Shown here in pieces: positions 33,120 to 45,310 of a DNA stretch of 64,000 nucleotides (positions are counted from its first letter, which is position 1; the number at the start of each line of letters is the position of its first letter). This DNA is from Cryphonectria parasitica EP155 (lineage: Eukaryota; Ascomycota; Sordariomycetes; Diaporthales; Cryphonectriaceae). The stretch is from assembly GCF_011745365.1 (NCBI RefSeq), contig NW_024468911.1, positions 310,001 through 374,000 on the forward strand, written 5' to 3'. Made by a program: the position numbers and the translations under genes. A model generated the notes under the pieces. It saw nothing but the letters and a program-made list of their open reading frames with translations. It made no database searches and was not told where the DNA came from.

Positions 33120-34458
33120 ATGGCGGACGCAAAGAAGGATGAGGCCATCAAGTCGGTGCAAGTCGAAGCCCTGGTATGCTATTGATACAACCCATTTTTT
33201 CCCTTATTCTAGATTCCCAGTCTACCCTCCTCACCCAAGCCCGCCTACTGCCCCACCTCTCCAGTCTCTGGCTTTCGCGACCTCGCGACCTTTTCGCCGC
33301 GTATCTGTCGCGATGTCAAGACTCTTCTTGGTTCATGATGACCTATCTGGTCCTCGGAAAGGATCAATATGTATATATGTAGTGTTTGATCACGATGGCT
33401 AATGTCTCTTCTTGTTGCTGCGACTTTAGGTGGTGATGAAGATCACCAAGCACTCCTCCACCAGCTTCCCTACAACCGCCACCGGATCTCTGGTGGGTAT
33501 GGACAATAACGGCCTCCTCGAGGTCACAAACACTTTTCCCTTCCCTACCATCGACGTCGCCAGCGCCGACTCGCACCAGAACGATGCCTCCAGCCTGGCG
33601 GCTGCGGCTCCCCGCGCCAAGGCCAACATCAACTACCAGAACGAGATGATAAGGCATCTCAAGGAGGTGAATGTCGACGCCAACAATGTCGGATGGTACA
33701 CCAGCGCCACCATGGGCAACTTCATCAACCTGGGCTTCATCGAGAACCAGTACCACTACCAGCGCGAGAACAACAACGTCGTCGCCCTCGTCCACGATGT
33801 CAGCCGCTCCTCGCAGGGATCACTCAGCCTTCGCGCCTTCCGCCTGTCCAGCACCTTCATGGCCGCCTACAAGGAGGGCAAGTTCACCACCGACAGCCTG
33901 CAGAAGTCCAAGCTCACGTACAGGGATATCCTGCTGGAGCTGCCCGTCAACATCCACAACTCTCACCTCCTGACCTCTTTCCTGCACCAGCTGCCCGTGC
34001 CGCCCACTGACCCCGACGTGCCCCTGCCCTCGTCGCTGGCCGATATCGAGCGCGCCCCGGTCCAGATTCCCCCTTACCCCTCGCTGGACACCCTGGACCT
34101 GTCCATCGATCCTTTCCTGGAGAAGACGTGCGATCTGCTCCTGGACAGCGTCGAGTCGCACTACACGGATCTCAACAACCACCAGTACTACCAGAGGCAG
34201 CTCGCGCGCGAACAAACTAAGATCACGGCCTGGCAGACTAAGCGGAAGGCGGAGAATGCCTCTCGGGCCGCAGCCAAGCAGCCGCTGCTGCCCGAAGACG
34301 AGTGGCAGAGGCTCTTCAAGCTGCCCCCAGAGCCCAGCCGCCTGGAGGGCATGCTGAACGCGAGGCAGGTGGAGCAGTACAGCCGGCAGCTGGATGGGTT
34401 CACGGCCAACATCAGCGCCAAGATGTTTGCTGTCCGGGGTAATCTGCTGCCGGAGTAA
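33120..34458 (+). CDS. Translation initiation factor eIF3 subunit h
   Basis: This is a non-catalytic MPN-domain subunit of the eIF3 complex, which organises the 43S preinitiation complex in the cytosol. The ATG at 33120 opens an 18-codon first exon ([18 protein letters not shown]). A 256-base intron (33174-33429) leads to exon 2 (33430-34458). The product is 360 residues. The MPN core runs from [20 protein letters not shown] through [30 protein letters not shown] and [20 protein letters not shown]. It lacks the JAMM zinc ligands (no HxH), as expected for eIF3h. A basic coiled-coil-like helix ([20 protein letters not shown]) follows, and the C-terminus is [13 protein letters not shown]. The intron directly after codon 18 is long for this locus. 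Confidence in identity is high. Confidence 0.92.
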
Positions 34459-35729
34459 GGGGTGTTCAAGAAGGTCAAAAGGAGGGGAGTGGCTGAATCT
34501 TGTTGTTTAGGTGGAGGAGGTCGAAAAACGGTCAAACTATGGGCTGCATGGTTTAGGCGTTCAGGCGATCACTTCAAGTGCGCTATGGATCTCTCCCTCA
34601 AGGCATGTAGAAAGCTGGAAAGACAAGCAAAAACCAAGGAGATGATCACGGATTGTCGGTATGGGACAAGGTGATGATGGATATCCTGCCAAGATGTTAC
34701 AGGGCCGGGCTGGCAGGTATTGCCGGGCAGAGAGGGCTAGACAGTACTTGGAAGGATATACAGACAGAAACAGAGACGAGCCGTCTAGTCGACTGCCGAT
34801 TTTATTTACATCAATCACCGTACGCATATTTATGTTTAACTGACCACACAAGTCAATCATACCTTGCCACACTGTAGCAGCCAAAATGTTGCTAGGTATC
34901 GAGACACTATTCATTACTATGGTACTATGGTAGCAGACAAAGAGAAGATGACAGCTGAAATTACATGCTAGGAAATGCATCCAGCTGGTGTGTTGTAGTT
35001 TTTGGTAGTGTATTTTGGGGGGGGGTTATCTTTCGCCCAAGGTCCCTCCCAAAACATGCCCCGCCCCTCCAACACTTGCCCATTGCAGTCCAGCCAACCA
35101 GTAGGGCCGTCAGGGGTGAGCACGCTTGTGGGTCAGGGTCGAATTTTGGGTGGCCCAGAGCTGCAAAATGGCAATTTCCCCTCCATTTTCCCAAGGCGAA
35201 CGCCCCCCCCCCCCCGAAACTTTTTTCCCCTCCTAAGACACGAGACTTTCCTCGCCCCTCCCTTAACGTCTTTTCTTTTTTTCTTCTTCTTCCTTGTCCC
35301 TTCCACCGCAATCAAACAGCAACTCTTCCTCTCTTCAATTGTCCTCAATCATTCCTGTGACGGGATTGATCACTGTAAGTAACTTTGTCTTGGCTAAATC
35401 TAGTCACAATTCCTACTGTGTTGTCCCCCTAGTGAGCAAGCTCGGAGCTGTTGGGTGTGCACGGAGACTTGTTGGAAAACTCGCCGAACCGAACATGAAC
35501 GGGCTTCAGATTTTTTTACCCCCCAACAGCTCGTCTCGTTCTTAAAAAGCTCCTCCTCCTCCTCCTTCCTTTTCCATCATCTCCTTTCTCCTCCTCAAAG
35601 AGTTGAGGTGTCTCTTCTCTTCTGTTCTAAAGTCTTCGTCCACAGCGCTGACCATTGCTCTTACCGCCACAGAGTCTACAAATCTCCTCCCTTTCTTCCC
35701 CCGTGCTTCACTTACAACCTTTTCCGACA
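34459..35729. other. Intergenic region and probable 5' leader of SAH hydrolase
   Basis: The right half (about 35200-35729) is strongly C/T-rich, including a C12 run at about 35204-35215, as often seen in leaders of highly expressed fungal genes. A GTAAGT at 35375-35380 could open a 5'-leader intron that ends at one of the CAG acceptors near 35645-35670; this is inference. No open frame here is convincing. Confidence 0.4.
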
Positions 35730-37166
35730 ATGTCTGCTCCCGCCAACAAGTTCAAGGTCGCCGACCTGTCCCTCGCCGCCTTCGGCCGCAAGGAGATTGA
35801 GCTGGCCGAGAACGAGATGCCTGGTCTGATGGCCACCCGCCAGAAGTATGCCAAGGACCAGCCTCTTGCTGGTGCCCGCATTGCTGGCTGTCTGCACATG
35901 ACCATTCAGACTGCCGTCCTCATCGAGACGCTGGTCGCCCTCGGCGCTGAGGTCACCTGGTCCTCGTGCAACATCTTCTCCACCCAGGACCATGCCGCCG
36001 CCGCCATCGCCGCTGCAGGCGTCCCCGTCTTTGCCTGGAAGGGCGAGACGGAGGAGGAGTACAACTGGTGCCTCGAGCAGCAGCTGAGCGCCTTCAAGGA
36101 CGGCAAGAAGCTGAACCTGATCCTCGACGACGGCGGTGACCTGACGCACCTCGTCCACGACAAGTACCCCGAGATGCTCAAGGACTGCTACGGTGTCTCT
36201 GAGGAGACCACCACGGGCGTCCACCACCTGTACCGCATGCTCAAGAAGGGCGAGCTCCTGGTGCCCGCTATCAACGTCAACGACTCGGTCACCAAGTCCA
36301 AGTTCGACAACCTGTACGGTTGCCGTGAGTCCCTGATCGACGGCATCAAGCGTGCCACCGATGTCATGATTGCTGGCAAGATCGCCGTCGTCGCCGGCTT
36401 TGGTGACGTCGGCAAGGGCTGCGCCGAGGCTCTGCACGGCATGGGCGCCCGCGTGCTCGTCACCGAGGTCGACCCCATCAACGCCCTCCAGGCAGCCATG
36501 GCCGGCTACCAGGTCATCTCCATGGACAACGCCGCCAAGCTCGGCCAGATCTTTGTGACCACCACGGGCTGCCGTGACATCCTCGTCAGCAGGCACTTCG
36601 AGGCCATGCCCAACGACGCCATTGTTTGCAACATCGGGCACTTCGACATCGAGATCGACGTCGCCTGGCTCAAGGCCAACGCCGCGAGCGTGCAGAACAT
36701 CAAGCCCCAGGTCGACCGCTACCTGATGAAGAACGGCCGCCACATCATCCTGTTGGCTGAGGGTCGTCTGGTCAACCTGGGCTGCGCCACCGGCCACTCG
36801 TCCTTTGTCATGTCCTGCTCTTTCACCAACCAGGTGCTGGCCCAGATCATGCTGTACAAGAACGAGGACAAGGCGTTTGGCGAGAAGTACATCGCCTTCG
36901 CCAAGACCGGCAAGCTGGAGAAGCAGGTCTACGTCCTGCCCAAGATTCTGGACGAGGAGGTCGCCAAGCTGCACCTGGACCACGTCAACGTCGAGCTCAC
37001 CGCGCTCACCCCCGTGCAGGCCGAGTACCTTGGTCTGGATGTTGAGGGCCCTTACAAGAGCGACCAGTATGTGACACCGCCTTTCTCCTTTCCCAATTTC
37101 CTCATCTTCCTACCTGACCAGCTTCGCTAACATTTTGTTCTCTCCCCCTCCAGCTACCGCTACTAA
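35730..37166 (+). CDS. S-adenosyl-L-homocysteine hydrolase (adenosylhomocysteinase)
   Basis: This enzyme splits S-adenosylhomocysteine into adenosine and homocysteine and so relieves product inhibition of all cellular methyltransferases. It is a cytosolic NAD-containing tetramer. The ATG at 35730 ([20 protein letters not shown]) gives 449 residues. Seen are [20 protein letters not shown] (substrate loop), [49 protein letters not shown], the NAD fingerprint GFGDVGKG (223-230), and [14 protein letters not shown]. Exon 1 ends at 37066; the intron 37067-37153 (GTATGT to CCAG) precedes a 13-base terminal exon that encodes only the last residues, HYRY, and TAA. Together with the preceding PYKSD this makes the conserved tail that contacts NAD of a neighbouring subunit. 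Codon use is extremely C-rich at third positions, which fits high expression. Confidence 0.96.
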
Positions 37167-39185
37167 GCAGTACACACATATACCAATCACTGCCCCCTTG
37201 TACGAGAGACACAGAGAGAGCGTGCCTGCGTATGTTTCAACAACGTAGCTCGCCATAATATCACATGACCTGACGAGCGATATTGCGTTATGGGGGTTTT
37301 CGCCAAAATAGTCTATGTTCTCAACAGCATAATGATGTCGACGATTCTGTAGGACATGGTTTGGCATCTCAGCCTTGCTTTGCTGTCCTTTTTTTTTTCT
37401 TTGGTTTTTTTTTTTTTCCTTTACTTATTTCCATGGGAGATTGGTCAGGAGCAATGAAGGCATTGAATCGGATGCGTGGTGGGGTGGGGCAACAACAGCA
37501 TGCTTTTTTTCAACAAAAATGGCGTTGGGTCGACTTATACCACTGATATATTGATATCCCCCCCACGCGCACGATTGGAAAAAGGCGTTTGAAGCGAGAG
37601 AGACACGTGAGAAGCGTGCTCAGTGCAGCAACACTCTTAAGAGCCTGTTGATGGAGAGCGTGGGCGAGATGGGCGGAGGAGACGATGGGGGTTGGCTCGT
37701 CAACCGAAGCCTGAAGAATAGTAGTAGACACGGGAGATACTTCTAAAAGACAGGAAGACGTCTCAAGGGAGCAAGCTGGTTGCTCAAGCACCAAACCATG
37801 CCATGCTGTGCGACTGAGGCCATCGTGACTTGTACCGTCTTCTTTTTGTTACCTGTTCCCTGCTCGCTACCTTGGTATACTTCTCTCTGTTGTCGTAAAC
37901 CATTTTGCGTCACGCCCGTCAGCCCAAAAAAAGAAGGTCTCATTCATGTCTTGTTTACTGCCTGGCCTTTGCAACAAATATGTATATTGCTGCGTAGGAA
38001 TAGGCCGGTCCGGTGGAGATTAGCCGGAGCGGTCTCGGAGTGGACCCCCATGCATTGAAGCAAGGCAGCTCTTGACGAGAAAAAAGGGCGGTTTCATACC
38101 GAGTAACTTATGCACATACTGTATAATAATACTATGTAATGTATTCGTATATCTCCACGCGGTAGGTTTGATTCAGAACCATCATTTGGAGTCCCGGACC
38201 GACTGCCAAAGTATAGTTGCATACAACAAACCTTGATAACATTCAGTCACACAGAGTACGCACTGGCTTCTTCTCCTTTCTTCTTTTTTTTTGACTCCCT
38301 CTTTTTTTCTTTTCGGCCAGATAAACTTGTTCTTTTGCCTGCCATCCACTTGTTCCCTGTCCACGACCTGTGCAACGGCAGACATACTATACATCAACGT
38401 CTCGTGCTCCATCAGTTTCTGTAAGTTAACACTATTCTTTTTAAATTTCTTTTTCCATCCTTTTCTCTTCTTCCCTTGATCCCCTCATGCATGCATTCCC
38501 GTTCTCTCTTTTCTTTTACCATCTATAAACCATTATTGTCATGGGTGTATATATAGATATGCACACACAGACAGTCATTGAACATATGTGTATAAATATA
38601 TATAAACATATGTATAATGACCACCTCAACACACATGCCCAAGACTCCAGAGTCGGTCAAGAGGGAGAACAGAGTCGGCGGTTCGGGTTTTCTCATGTAC
38701 GAGATTTGTGCTCCCCCCTCTTGGCCCCCTCTCTTCCCTCTGCAGATATACATTTACTTATCGTGCTGGATTGGATGGAGAAGATGTCACTTGGGCATTG
38801 CTCGGCACTGCGGTCCTCTCGGTGCCCGGTGCTAGATTACACACACGCACACACACGCACACACACCACATCACCCCTCCTTCAAAGTGATATTGCAATG
38901 CCGATGCCGTTCCTATCTCCAGTCTCTTTTTGTCTTTTCTTCCCTCCCTCCCACACGCACACGCGCGCGCGCACCCGTTTTACACCACCACGCAATCCTC
39001 CTATTCCTGTTCCATCCCGAGGGCACGCAATCCATCTGCATGACTCCTTTTCCTCGGTCCCATCCAATCATGCCAATGTCGACGGTCTCCTTTGCGAGTC
39101 GTGATTGGCGATGGCGGATCCCGAACCAGAACGTCATGGGAGTCTAAAACATCGCTCCGTTCGCTAAACGATATTCATATCACAT

Positions 39186-39187
<2 letters not shown>

Positions 39188-39220
<33 letters not shown>

Positions 39221-39247
39221 GACGTCGTTGTTGTTACTGTTGTTGTA
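39188..39247. repeat. GTT trinucleotide microsatellite
   Basis: About eleven perfect GTT units (to 39221) are followed by an interrupted tail (GACGTC, then further GTT). It sits 0.4 kb upstream of the 2-hydroxyacid dehydrogenase gene. Confidence 0.9.
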
Positions 39248-39549
39248 TTATATATATTTGTGTGTGTGTTTGTGTGTATATAACCTCTGGGTGTGTCTGA
39301 TTTGTGTAACTCGTGATTGTGATCTCACTCTCTCTTACTCCTCTTAGACGAGATCCTTCTCGCTGACGGTTTCAGTTGTATGTATGAATATTTAGATCGA
39401 GGTCACATCGCTTAGTGGTGATCAAAGCTACAACGAGGGACGACGGCGGGTGTATATCCAAAGGTAGCAAACCTTCTATCTCTCTTCCCTTCACCTTCAC
39501 CTCCTCCTCCTCCTCCTCCTCCTCTTTCTTCCCTTCCTTCAGACCAAGC

Positions 39550-39552
<3 letters not shown>

Positions 39553-39584
<32 letters not shown>
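39553..39584. repeat. GT dinucleotide microsatellite, about 16 units
   Basis: This is an uninterrupted GT run ending 46 bases before the dehydrogenase ATG, so probably within its transcribed leader. The frame upstream of the ATG reads Val/Cys through it and is not coding. Confidence 0.9.
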
Positions 39585-39586
<2 letters not shown>

Positions 39587-39630
39587 ATGTGTGTAAGACA
39601 GAATCAATCAGTCGGCATCTGCTACCCACG

Positions 39631-40795
39631 ATGACGACGCGGCCTCGTGTCCTCCAGCTCGGCATTATCGAGAATGCCCACGCCACCTGGGCGGCCATTG
39701 GCAGCACGGCCGATATCGTCGTGCCCCAGTCCACAGACAGGGCCTCCTTCCTCGCCGAGTGCCGCTCGGGCGCCTTCGACGGCTGCACAGTGGCCTTCCG
39801 CACCTTTGAGTCCGTGGACGTGACGGGCCGCGTCGACGCCGAGCTCGTGGCGGCGCTGCCCTTGTCGCTGCGTTTCATCTGCCACAACGGCGCCGGCTAC
39901 GACCAAATCGACGTGCCCGCCTGCACGGCAAGAAACATCCGCGTCTCCAACATCCAGACCGCCGTCGACGACGCCACCGCCGATTGTGCCATGTTTCTCA
40001 TGCTGGGCGCCCTGCGCAACTTCAACCTCTCCATCCGCAACATGCGTCGCGGCGTGTGGCGCGGGGCCTGCCCGGAGGAGACCCCCCGCCAGGGCCAGGA
40101 CCCCCAGGGCAAGGTGCTGGGCATCCTGGGCATGGGCGGCATAGGCCAGAACATGGCCAAGAAGGCCCTCGCCTTTGGCATGAAGATCCGCTACCACAAC
40201 CGGAACAGGCTGCGGCCCGAACAGGAGAGGGAGTGTAAGGCTGAGTATAGGGATTTTGAGACGCTGCTTCGGGAGAGTGACGTCTTGAGCCTGAATCTAC
40301 CACTCAATGTAAGTTTACCCTCTTTTGTTTTTACTATAAATGTATATCATGTATATCAAAATATATATGCATACAGACAAAACCAAACTCAGCACAGTGT
40401 ACAAATTTGCTGATCCGCCCTTCCACACTCACTCACTCACGCCCCACGCACAGCAACATACAAGACACATCATCTCGCGCGATCAGTTCGCCCTGATGAA
40501 GCAAGGCATCATCATCGTCAACACAGCCCGCGGCGCCGTCATGGACGAGGCCGCCCTCGTCGAGGCCCTCGACACGGGAAAAGTCGCCAGCGCCGGCCTT
40601 GACGTCTACGAGAACGAGCCCCTGGTCCATCCGGGCCTGCTGGCCAACGATAACGTCCTCCTGATCCCGCACATGGGCACGTCGACGGCGCAGACCATGG
40701 CCAAGATGGAGGAGTGGACCATGGCCAACGTGAGAAAGGCCCTCGAGGAGGGGAAGCTGCTGAGCATCGTCCCTGAGCAGAGGCATATGGAGTGA
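39631..40795 (+). CDS. D-isomer-specific 2-hydroxyacid dehydrogenase (glyoxylate/hydroxypyruvate reductase type)
   Basis: This is an NAD(P)H-dependent reductase of 2-oxoacids such as glyoxylate, probably cytosolic or mitochondrial. The ATG at 39631 (MTTRPRVLQLGIIENAHATW) is followed by 339 residues in two exons, 39631-40308 and 40454-40795. The intron is 145 bases, GTAAGT to CACAG. The substrate-domain motif FICHNGAGYDQIDV is at about 83-95 and the dinucleotide loop ILGMGGIGQNMAKKALAFGM at 165-184 (GxGxxG). The catalytic arginine is in VNTARGAVMDEAALVEAL (Arg 252), the glutamate in LDVYENEP (near 279-281) and the histidine in LLIPHMGTSTAQ (His 299). The C-terminus VPEQRHME is short. The exact substrate cannot be read from the sequence. 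A GT run follows the stop codon within 70 bases. Confidence 0.9.
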
Positions 40796-40827
40796 GGGGC
40801 GTGTGCACATGTGTGCGTGTGTGTGTG

Positions 40828-40862
<35 letters not shown>

Positions 40863-41541
40863 AAGGATAGAGAATATGTCTTGTCTATTAGATCACGGCT
40901 AGAGGAAGAGGATGGCTGGCGTGAAATCTCAATCCAAGACGCAGGAAGTATGGTCACACATCTTGTCTAATGTGTCTGTGCCTTGTTTCGTATTTCATTG
41001 CTCCATCAACCTACAGATGAACGTGTGTCTTCCCTCCAGGCAAGGCATGCGCAGTAGAGATTTGTAGACCACCATGGACCTCACTTCGGACTTGGAATTC
41101 TGAAAGGCTAAAGAAAAGTCATCTGAGTTCCCATATGGTACAGACGGCGGCGAGTATAGCCTACTGCCGCCTTGCTTAATTAAGTACTAGAAATACAATG
41201 TCGGCTGGTCCGTGACCATAAACCAAAGTGATCGCCGACTCCCAAACTGTGTTTGCTTGTCCCGACCTCCGAGGTGCCCCTTGACTAAATGTTTCTGCTG
41301 GTAAGAATGATGCCTATGATACAGACCTACCCGTTGCTTTTCCCATTTCCCTTTGCACCTCCCTGAATGAAAATGAACGATGTTTTTTTCCCTTCCTCGA
41401 AATCGCATGTTGACGACGCAGAAGCTAAGTGAACCCCTGTTTCACTTGCTGTTTGCGCCCTCAATCCCAACGCTATATGCAACAACAGGGCCAAGTTCTT
41501 CCTCGCTCCGTAAATAGTTCTCATTATTGTTTTCTTGATGA

Positions 41542-41580
<39 letters not shown>

Positions 41581-41682
41581 GCAAGTGTGAGATACTTTGT
41601 TTCCGCCAGGGATAGGATCGCATGCCAAGCCTGTCGCGTTGAGATTGACTAGGGAACATGTGTGCCTTGCCAAGGAGTGTGT
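40796..41682. other. Convergent 3' flanks with microsatellites
   Basis: This lies between the plus-strand dehydrogenase and the minus-strand transcription factor. It holds a GT run at 40831-40861 and a GAT run at 41542-41580 (about 13 units), and no gene. Confidence 0.5.
41542..41580. repeat. GAT trinucleotide microsatellite, about 13 units
   Basis: This is a perfect GAT/ATG run in the 3' flank of the Zn2Cys6 gene. It lies outside coding sequence and about 100 bases beyond the stop codon of that gene. Confidence 0.9.
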
Positions 41683-44600
41683 CTAGGCTTTCTTGGAGAG
41701 GTTCACTCCAGGGTTGATGAGGGCTTTGATGGCCAGGTGTGCAAAATGTCGCACGACGTTGGTGGTACCACCGGTCGGCGAGCTCTCTGCCTTGACGAAT
41801 TGGATGGCCACGTGGAGCTGGTTCAGAGGGTCCTTCTCGTTCAGATGGTCCGGCACCCTATCCTCCCAGCCCGTTTCGTATTCAGGGGCGAGATGGCGGA
41901 TGATTGCGAGCGAATACAGCAGGTCGCGGTTCTCGCGGCCGTCTAGCAGCATGCGCATCCTCTGCAGGAGCTGGTGCCGATCAGCGCGGTCGGGCAAGCG
42001 CAGGGATTCAGCCAGAGAATACCAAAAGTCGTACTCTTTACGCCGCTGCGGGTCAGCATTCCTAGGAGGCGGCAACAGAGGGTTGGTCGTCAGATCCTCG
42101 CCCTCGAGGAGGGTCTCGACGACGCAGACGCGATTCCTGGCCTCGCTGGCGTTGTCATCAGGCAGGGGATCGTCGCGCGGCGTGTTGGCGCCGAGCTGGG
42201 TGGTATAGGCCAGCTTCGTCAGGGCCCAGACGACACGGGTTTCGATGTGGCTACAGAAGGCGGTATGGACGGGGTCCGCGTTGACGGTGTGGAGGGAGAC
42301 GAGGAAGCTGCCCAATAGGGAGATGAGCGGCCTGTTGTGCAGAAGTATGGAGACGGGGTTGTGGCCCTCGGTCTTGAAGTTGAACCAGCGGGACTCGAAG
42401 AAATGGCAGAGGCCAGGGGCGTAGATCTCGTAGTAGATCCTGGTGAGCTCCTCCACTGACTGCGGGGTGGGCATCAGGTTCGTCTCGGGGGGCGCCGCCC
42501 CCGACATGGCGACGAGGTCATCGACTTTCATCTTTGCTGGACAACTCGAGTAAGCGTATGCGCTTGCTGCAGGCGTACTACTGAAGGGGGGCGAAGGGGA
42601 GGGCAAGGGCTGGGGGGAGAGGGGGTCGGCTGACGATGAGGAGGTAAAGTTGAAAGGAGAGCCGCCGCCGCCTCCTCCTCCTCTCAGCTGTAGTGCCTCG
42701 CCGGGCTGCTGGTTCATGAAATCGGTCGTGGACACGGCGGCGTGGTGTGCGGTGCCGGCACCGACGAGGGCGAAAGAGGAGGCCAGGTTGGGGTCGATGT
42801 TGGCCGAGGTTTTCTCTACCTCGCGCCCCTGCTGAGGCTTGAAAGCTGTCGTCTCTGGCCCTCCACAGGGTTCGCCCGTCGCCGCGCTGGAAGGCTCACT
42901 GGGGGTCAGGATGGGCGTGGGATGCGTGGTGTAGGGCGCCTGCGCAGCCGAGGGTGCGGTGGAGCCGCCGGTCGTAGGCGTCGAGGGAGAGACTTCGCCG
43001 CTGGATGTAGGGTGTGGGGTATTCGGGCCCTGTTGCTGCTTGAAGATAGGGTCGTAGCCCAGGCATTCGCGCTTGGATTTCTTGCAGTTGTTGCACGTAG
43101 GGTGTGTCTCGTCGCACTAGAAAGGTAGCAGGAGCGTACAGCAACGCGTTAGCCCCAAAGTTGCACAGACCCACATGAGCTGGCGAGAAGGGCAATAAGA
43201 AAGGGAAGGGGCGAGAGAGAGAGAGAGAGACAGAGCAGGAAGGGGGAAGGGGACAGGCAGCAGCAGCAGCAATTGGTGCGTGACGGCTGGTGGGGCCACC
43301 AGGCTAAGCTCTGTGCAGTGGAGAGAAAAGAGTGGATGGATGATGCCCTGAGGCGAGCCGAGCAGGCGGAAGCGAATGCAGGAACAACCAGCGCAGGCGA
43401 GACAAGGCAACAGGGGTTGTGTGATCTTGGGACGACGCGTCGGGACGGGACGATGGAGACCAGACGGACAAGACGACGGACTGGACGTCAGTCAGGCCTT
43501 GCCTCACGTGTCTTTCTGTGCTGCTTGGCCCTGGTGTCTCCTTGTTTTCTCCCTGGCACGTGGGAACCTAGTTGCTGCCTGTGCCCGTCTCTAGTCTTCC
43601 TCTTGTCTCCCTCGGGCCGAGCCCACCTCTTTACCCAAGAGGCCTTCCATTCCAGAAGGAGAGAGAGAGAAAGAATGTGTAGAGGGACAGAAGCGAACAA
43701 GGACTCCAAGGCCAAGAGTCCATCAAGTGCCCAGAACCCCAGAACCCAGGAACCCAGCAAGAGCTAGGAACCCCAAGGGCGCTTCTTCTCTTTGAGAGTC
43801 AAGGATGGGTCGTCGACCTTGGCTTCCCCTGGTCAGACACCCTCCATCCTATTCCCACAAACAACCGTTGACGCGAACGAGCCCGCTAGACAAGAGACCG
43901 CGCCACGCCACGCACTAAGTCATGTTTGGGAAAGGGGAAACCCTCTCACTTTCCAATGCCCCACCAGGCGAGCGGATCATCTTATCATTCTCATATGCTT
44001 CCTCTCCACGCAGTAGTAGGGCATGTTTCATGGAGACCAGAGCCTCTCACAACCCCCATGCTGCGTTCCTCCTCGACACGATATGGCATCTTGGAAACCA
44101 GCCAACATCTCTCGTATAGCTTCGTCCTCCACCAGATCTCGTCACATTGAGTGTGATATGGATCCCCAACACGGTGAGCCGAGAAGGTGGGAGGTGGTGA
44201 TGATGGTAGATGGGAAAAGGGAGTATTGAAAAGGGGGAAGGGAGGAACAGGTCATGACATTAAGAAAACACAGATGGCAATCGCAACGCACCTTTATCCT
44301 TCGTTTCCGGCAAGTTAGGCAACCAGTCTTGGTCCGACGCTTGATCTCCTATTAGCAACACCATCCCACCGTCAGTGACAGCCCAGGGACCTTGGAGGCG
44401 AAGAAGAAACGCATGATTCTGTGTCTCAAAGCCCCGAAGCCCCGTCGACGCCTGCACGCAGCAAGGAACCTGCCTGCGTGACCAGCTCAGGAGGTAAAAT
44501 CTTGGCCAAGTCCCTCTTCCACCCAGAATTTCCCCCCTCCCTGGCAAAAGAAGGAGAGAAGCAAAAGAAGAAGAAAAACGACCAAAGGTGCGAGGATGCG

Positions 44601-45310
44601 CACACGGTACATACCTTCTTGTGCCTCCCGGGGCCCAACTGCATCCTTGGATCGTAGAACCCCGGCGGCAGTCCGTACCGCATGCCTATGGATTCCTGCA
44701 CGTAGGGCTGTGTCTGGATCTGGAAGTAGTTCATGTGCGGGGCAGGAGCCATGGTCGAGCCCATCGGGCCCCCTGGAGACATGTGCATCTGGTGATACGG
44801 ATTTGGGTGGTGTTGTGGTTGTTGCTGCTGGGGATGCTGGGGCTGATGCTGCGTATGGTGCTGGACCTGAGGATAGGGAGACTGCGCCGCAGGTTGGTGG
44901 TGTTGAGGTTGAGGCTGCTGCTGTTGAAGATGTGGTGATAGCGCCGCCTGCTGCTGCTGGTGGTGGTGGCCCTGCTGGCCCTGCTGGTCGAAGCTGCGCA
45001 TACTGGGAAGCGCAAGCTGGTGCGGCGGCGGGCCGGTCGGACTTTGACGATACTGATCAACAGATTGTCCCCCAGGGCTAGGGTAGCTGTACTGGGCCGC
45101 GGGCGTGTGTCCGGTCGGAGGGCCGTGGGTCACATAATGGTGAGGACCCGGCGGAGGGTAGCTTACGGCCTGGTGGTGTTGTTGCGGTGGCGGGACAACA
45201 GCATCCTGCGGTGACTGCTGGTGTTGGTGCGGATGCTGGTGGTGTTGTGGCTGTGGCTGGTGTTGTTGGTGTTGGCGTGGAGGGCCAGCGGGCTGAGGAG
45301 GGTGGGACAT
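41683..45310 (-). CDS. Zn(II)2Cys6 fungal-specific transcription factor with a His/Gln/Pro-rich N-terminus
   Basis: This is a binuclear zinc-cluster DNA-binding regulator. Exons are 44615-45310 (possibly from 45583), 44292-44348 and 41683-43116. The long N-terminal region (over 230 residues) is almost entirely Gln, His and Pro with Ser/Gly/Tyr. The zinc cluster is mid-protein: exon 2 ends EIKRRTKTGCLTCRKRRIK and exon 3 begins CDETHPTCNNCKKSKREC, giving C-x2-C-x6-C-x6-C-x2-C-x6-C, followed by LGYDPIFKQQQ. A 1,175-base intron (43117-44291) therefore splits the cluster between Lys and its third Cys. The C-terminal 330 residues (for example ELTRIYYEIYAPGLCHFFES) are the putative regulatory domain. 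From the ATG at 45310 the protein is 728 residues. The frame is open upstream to 45583, after a CTATAG acceptor, so the true start may lie on an unseen 5' exon. Target genes are unknown. Confidence 0.85.

Larger units (their letters stand above)
37167..39630. other. 2.5 kb intergenic region with microsatellites
   Basis: No gene is supported. It contains T-rich runs at 37389-37420, a GTT microsatellite at 39188-39247, an ACAC run near 38840-38865, a CTC run at about 39500-39523 and a GT run at 39553-39584. The last two lie within 130 bases of the dehydrogenase start and are probably in its leader. Confidence 0.45.

Noticed and set aside
35712..36983. 423-codon minus-strand open frame antisense to SAH hydrolase
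   Set aside because: It is a shadow produced by extreme C bias at third positions of the real gene; its translation is Val/Asp/Leu/Gly-rich with no domain.
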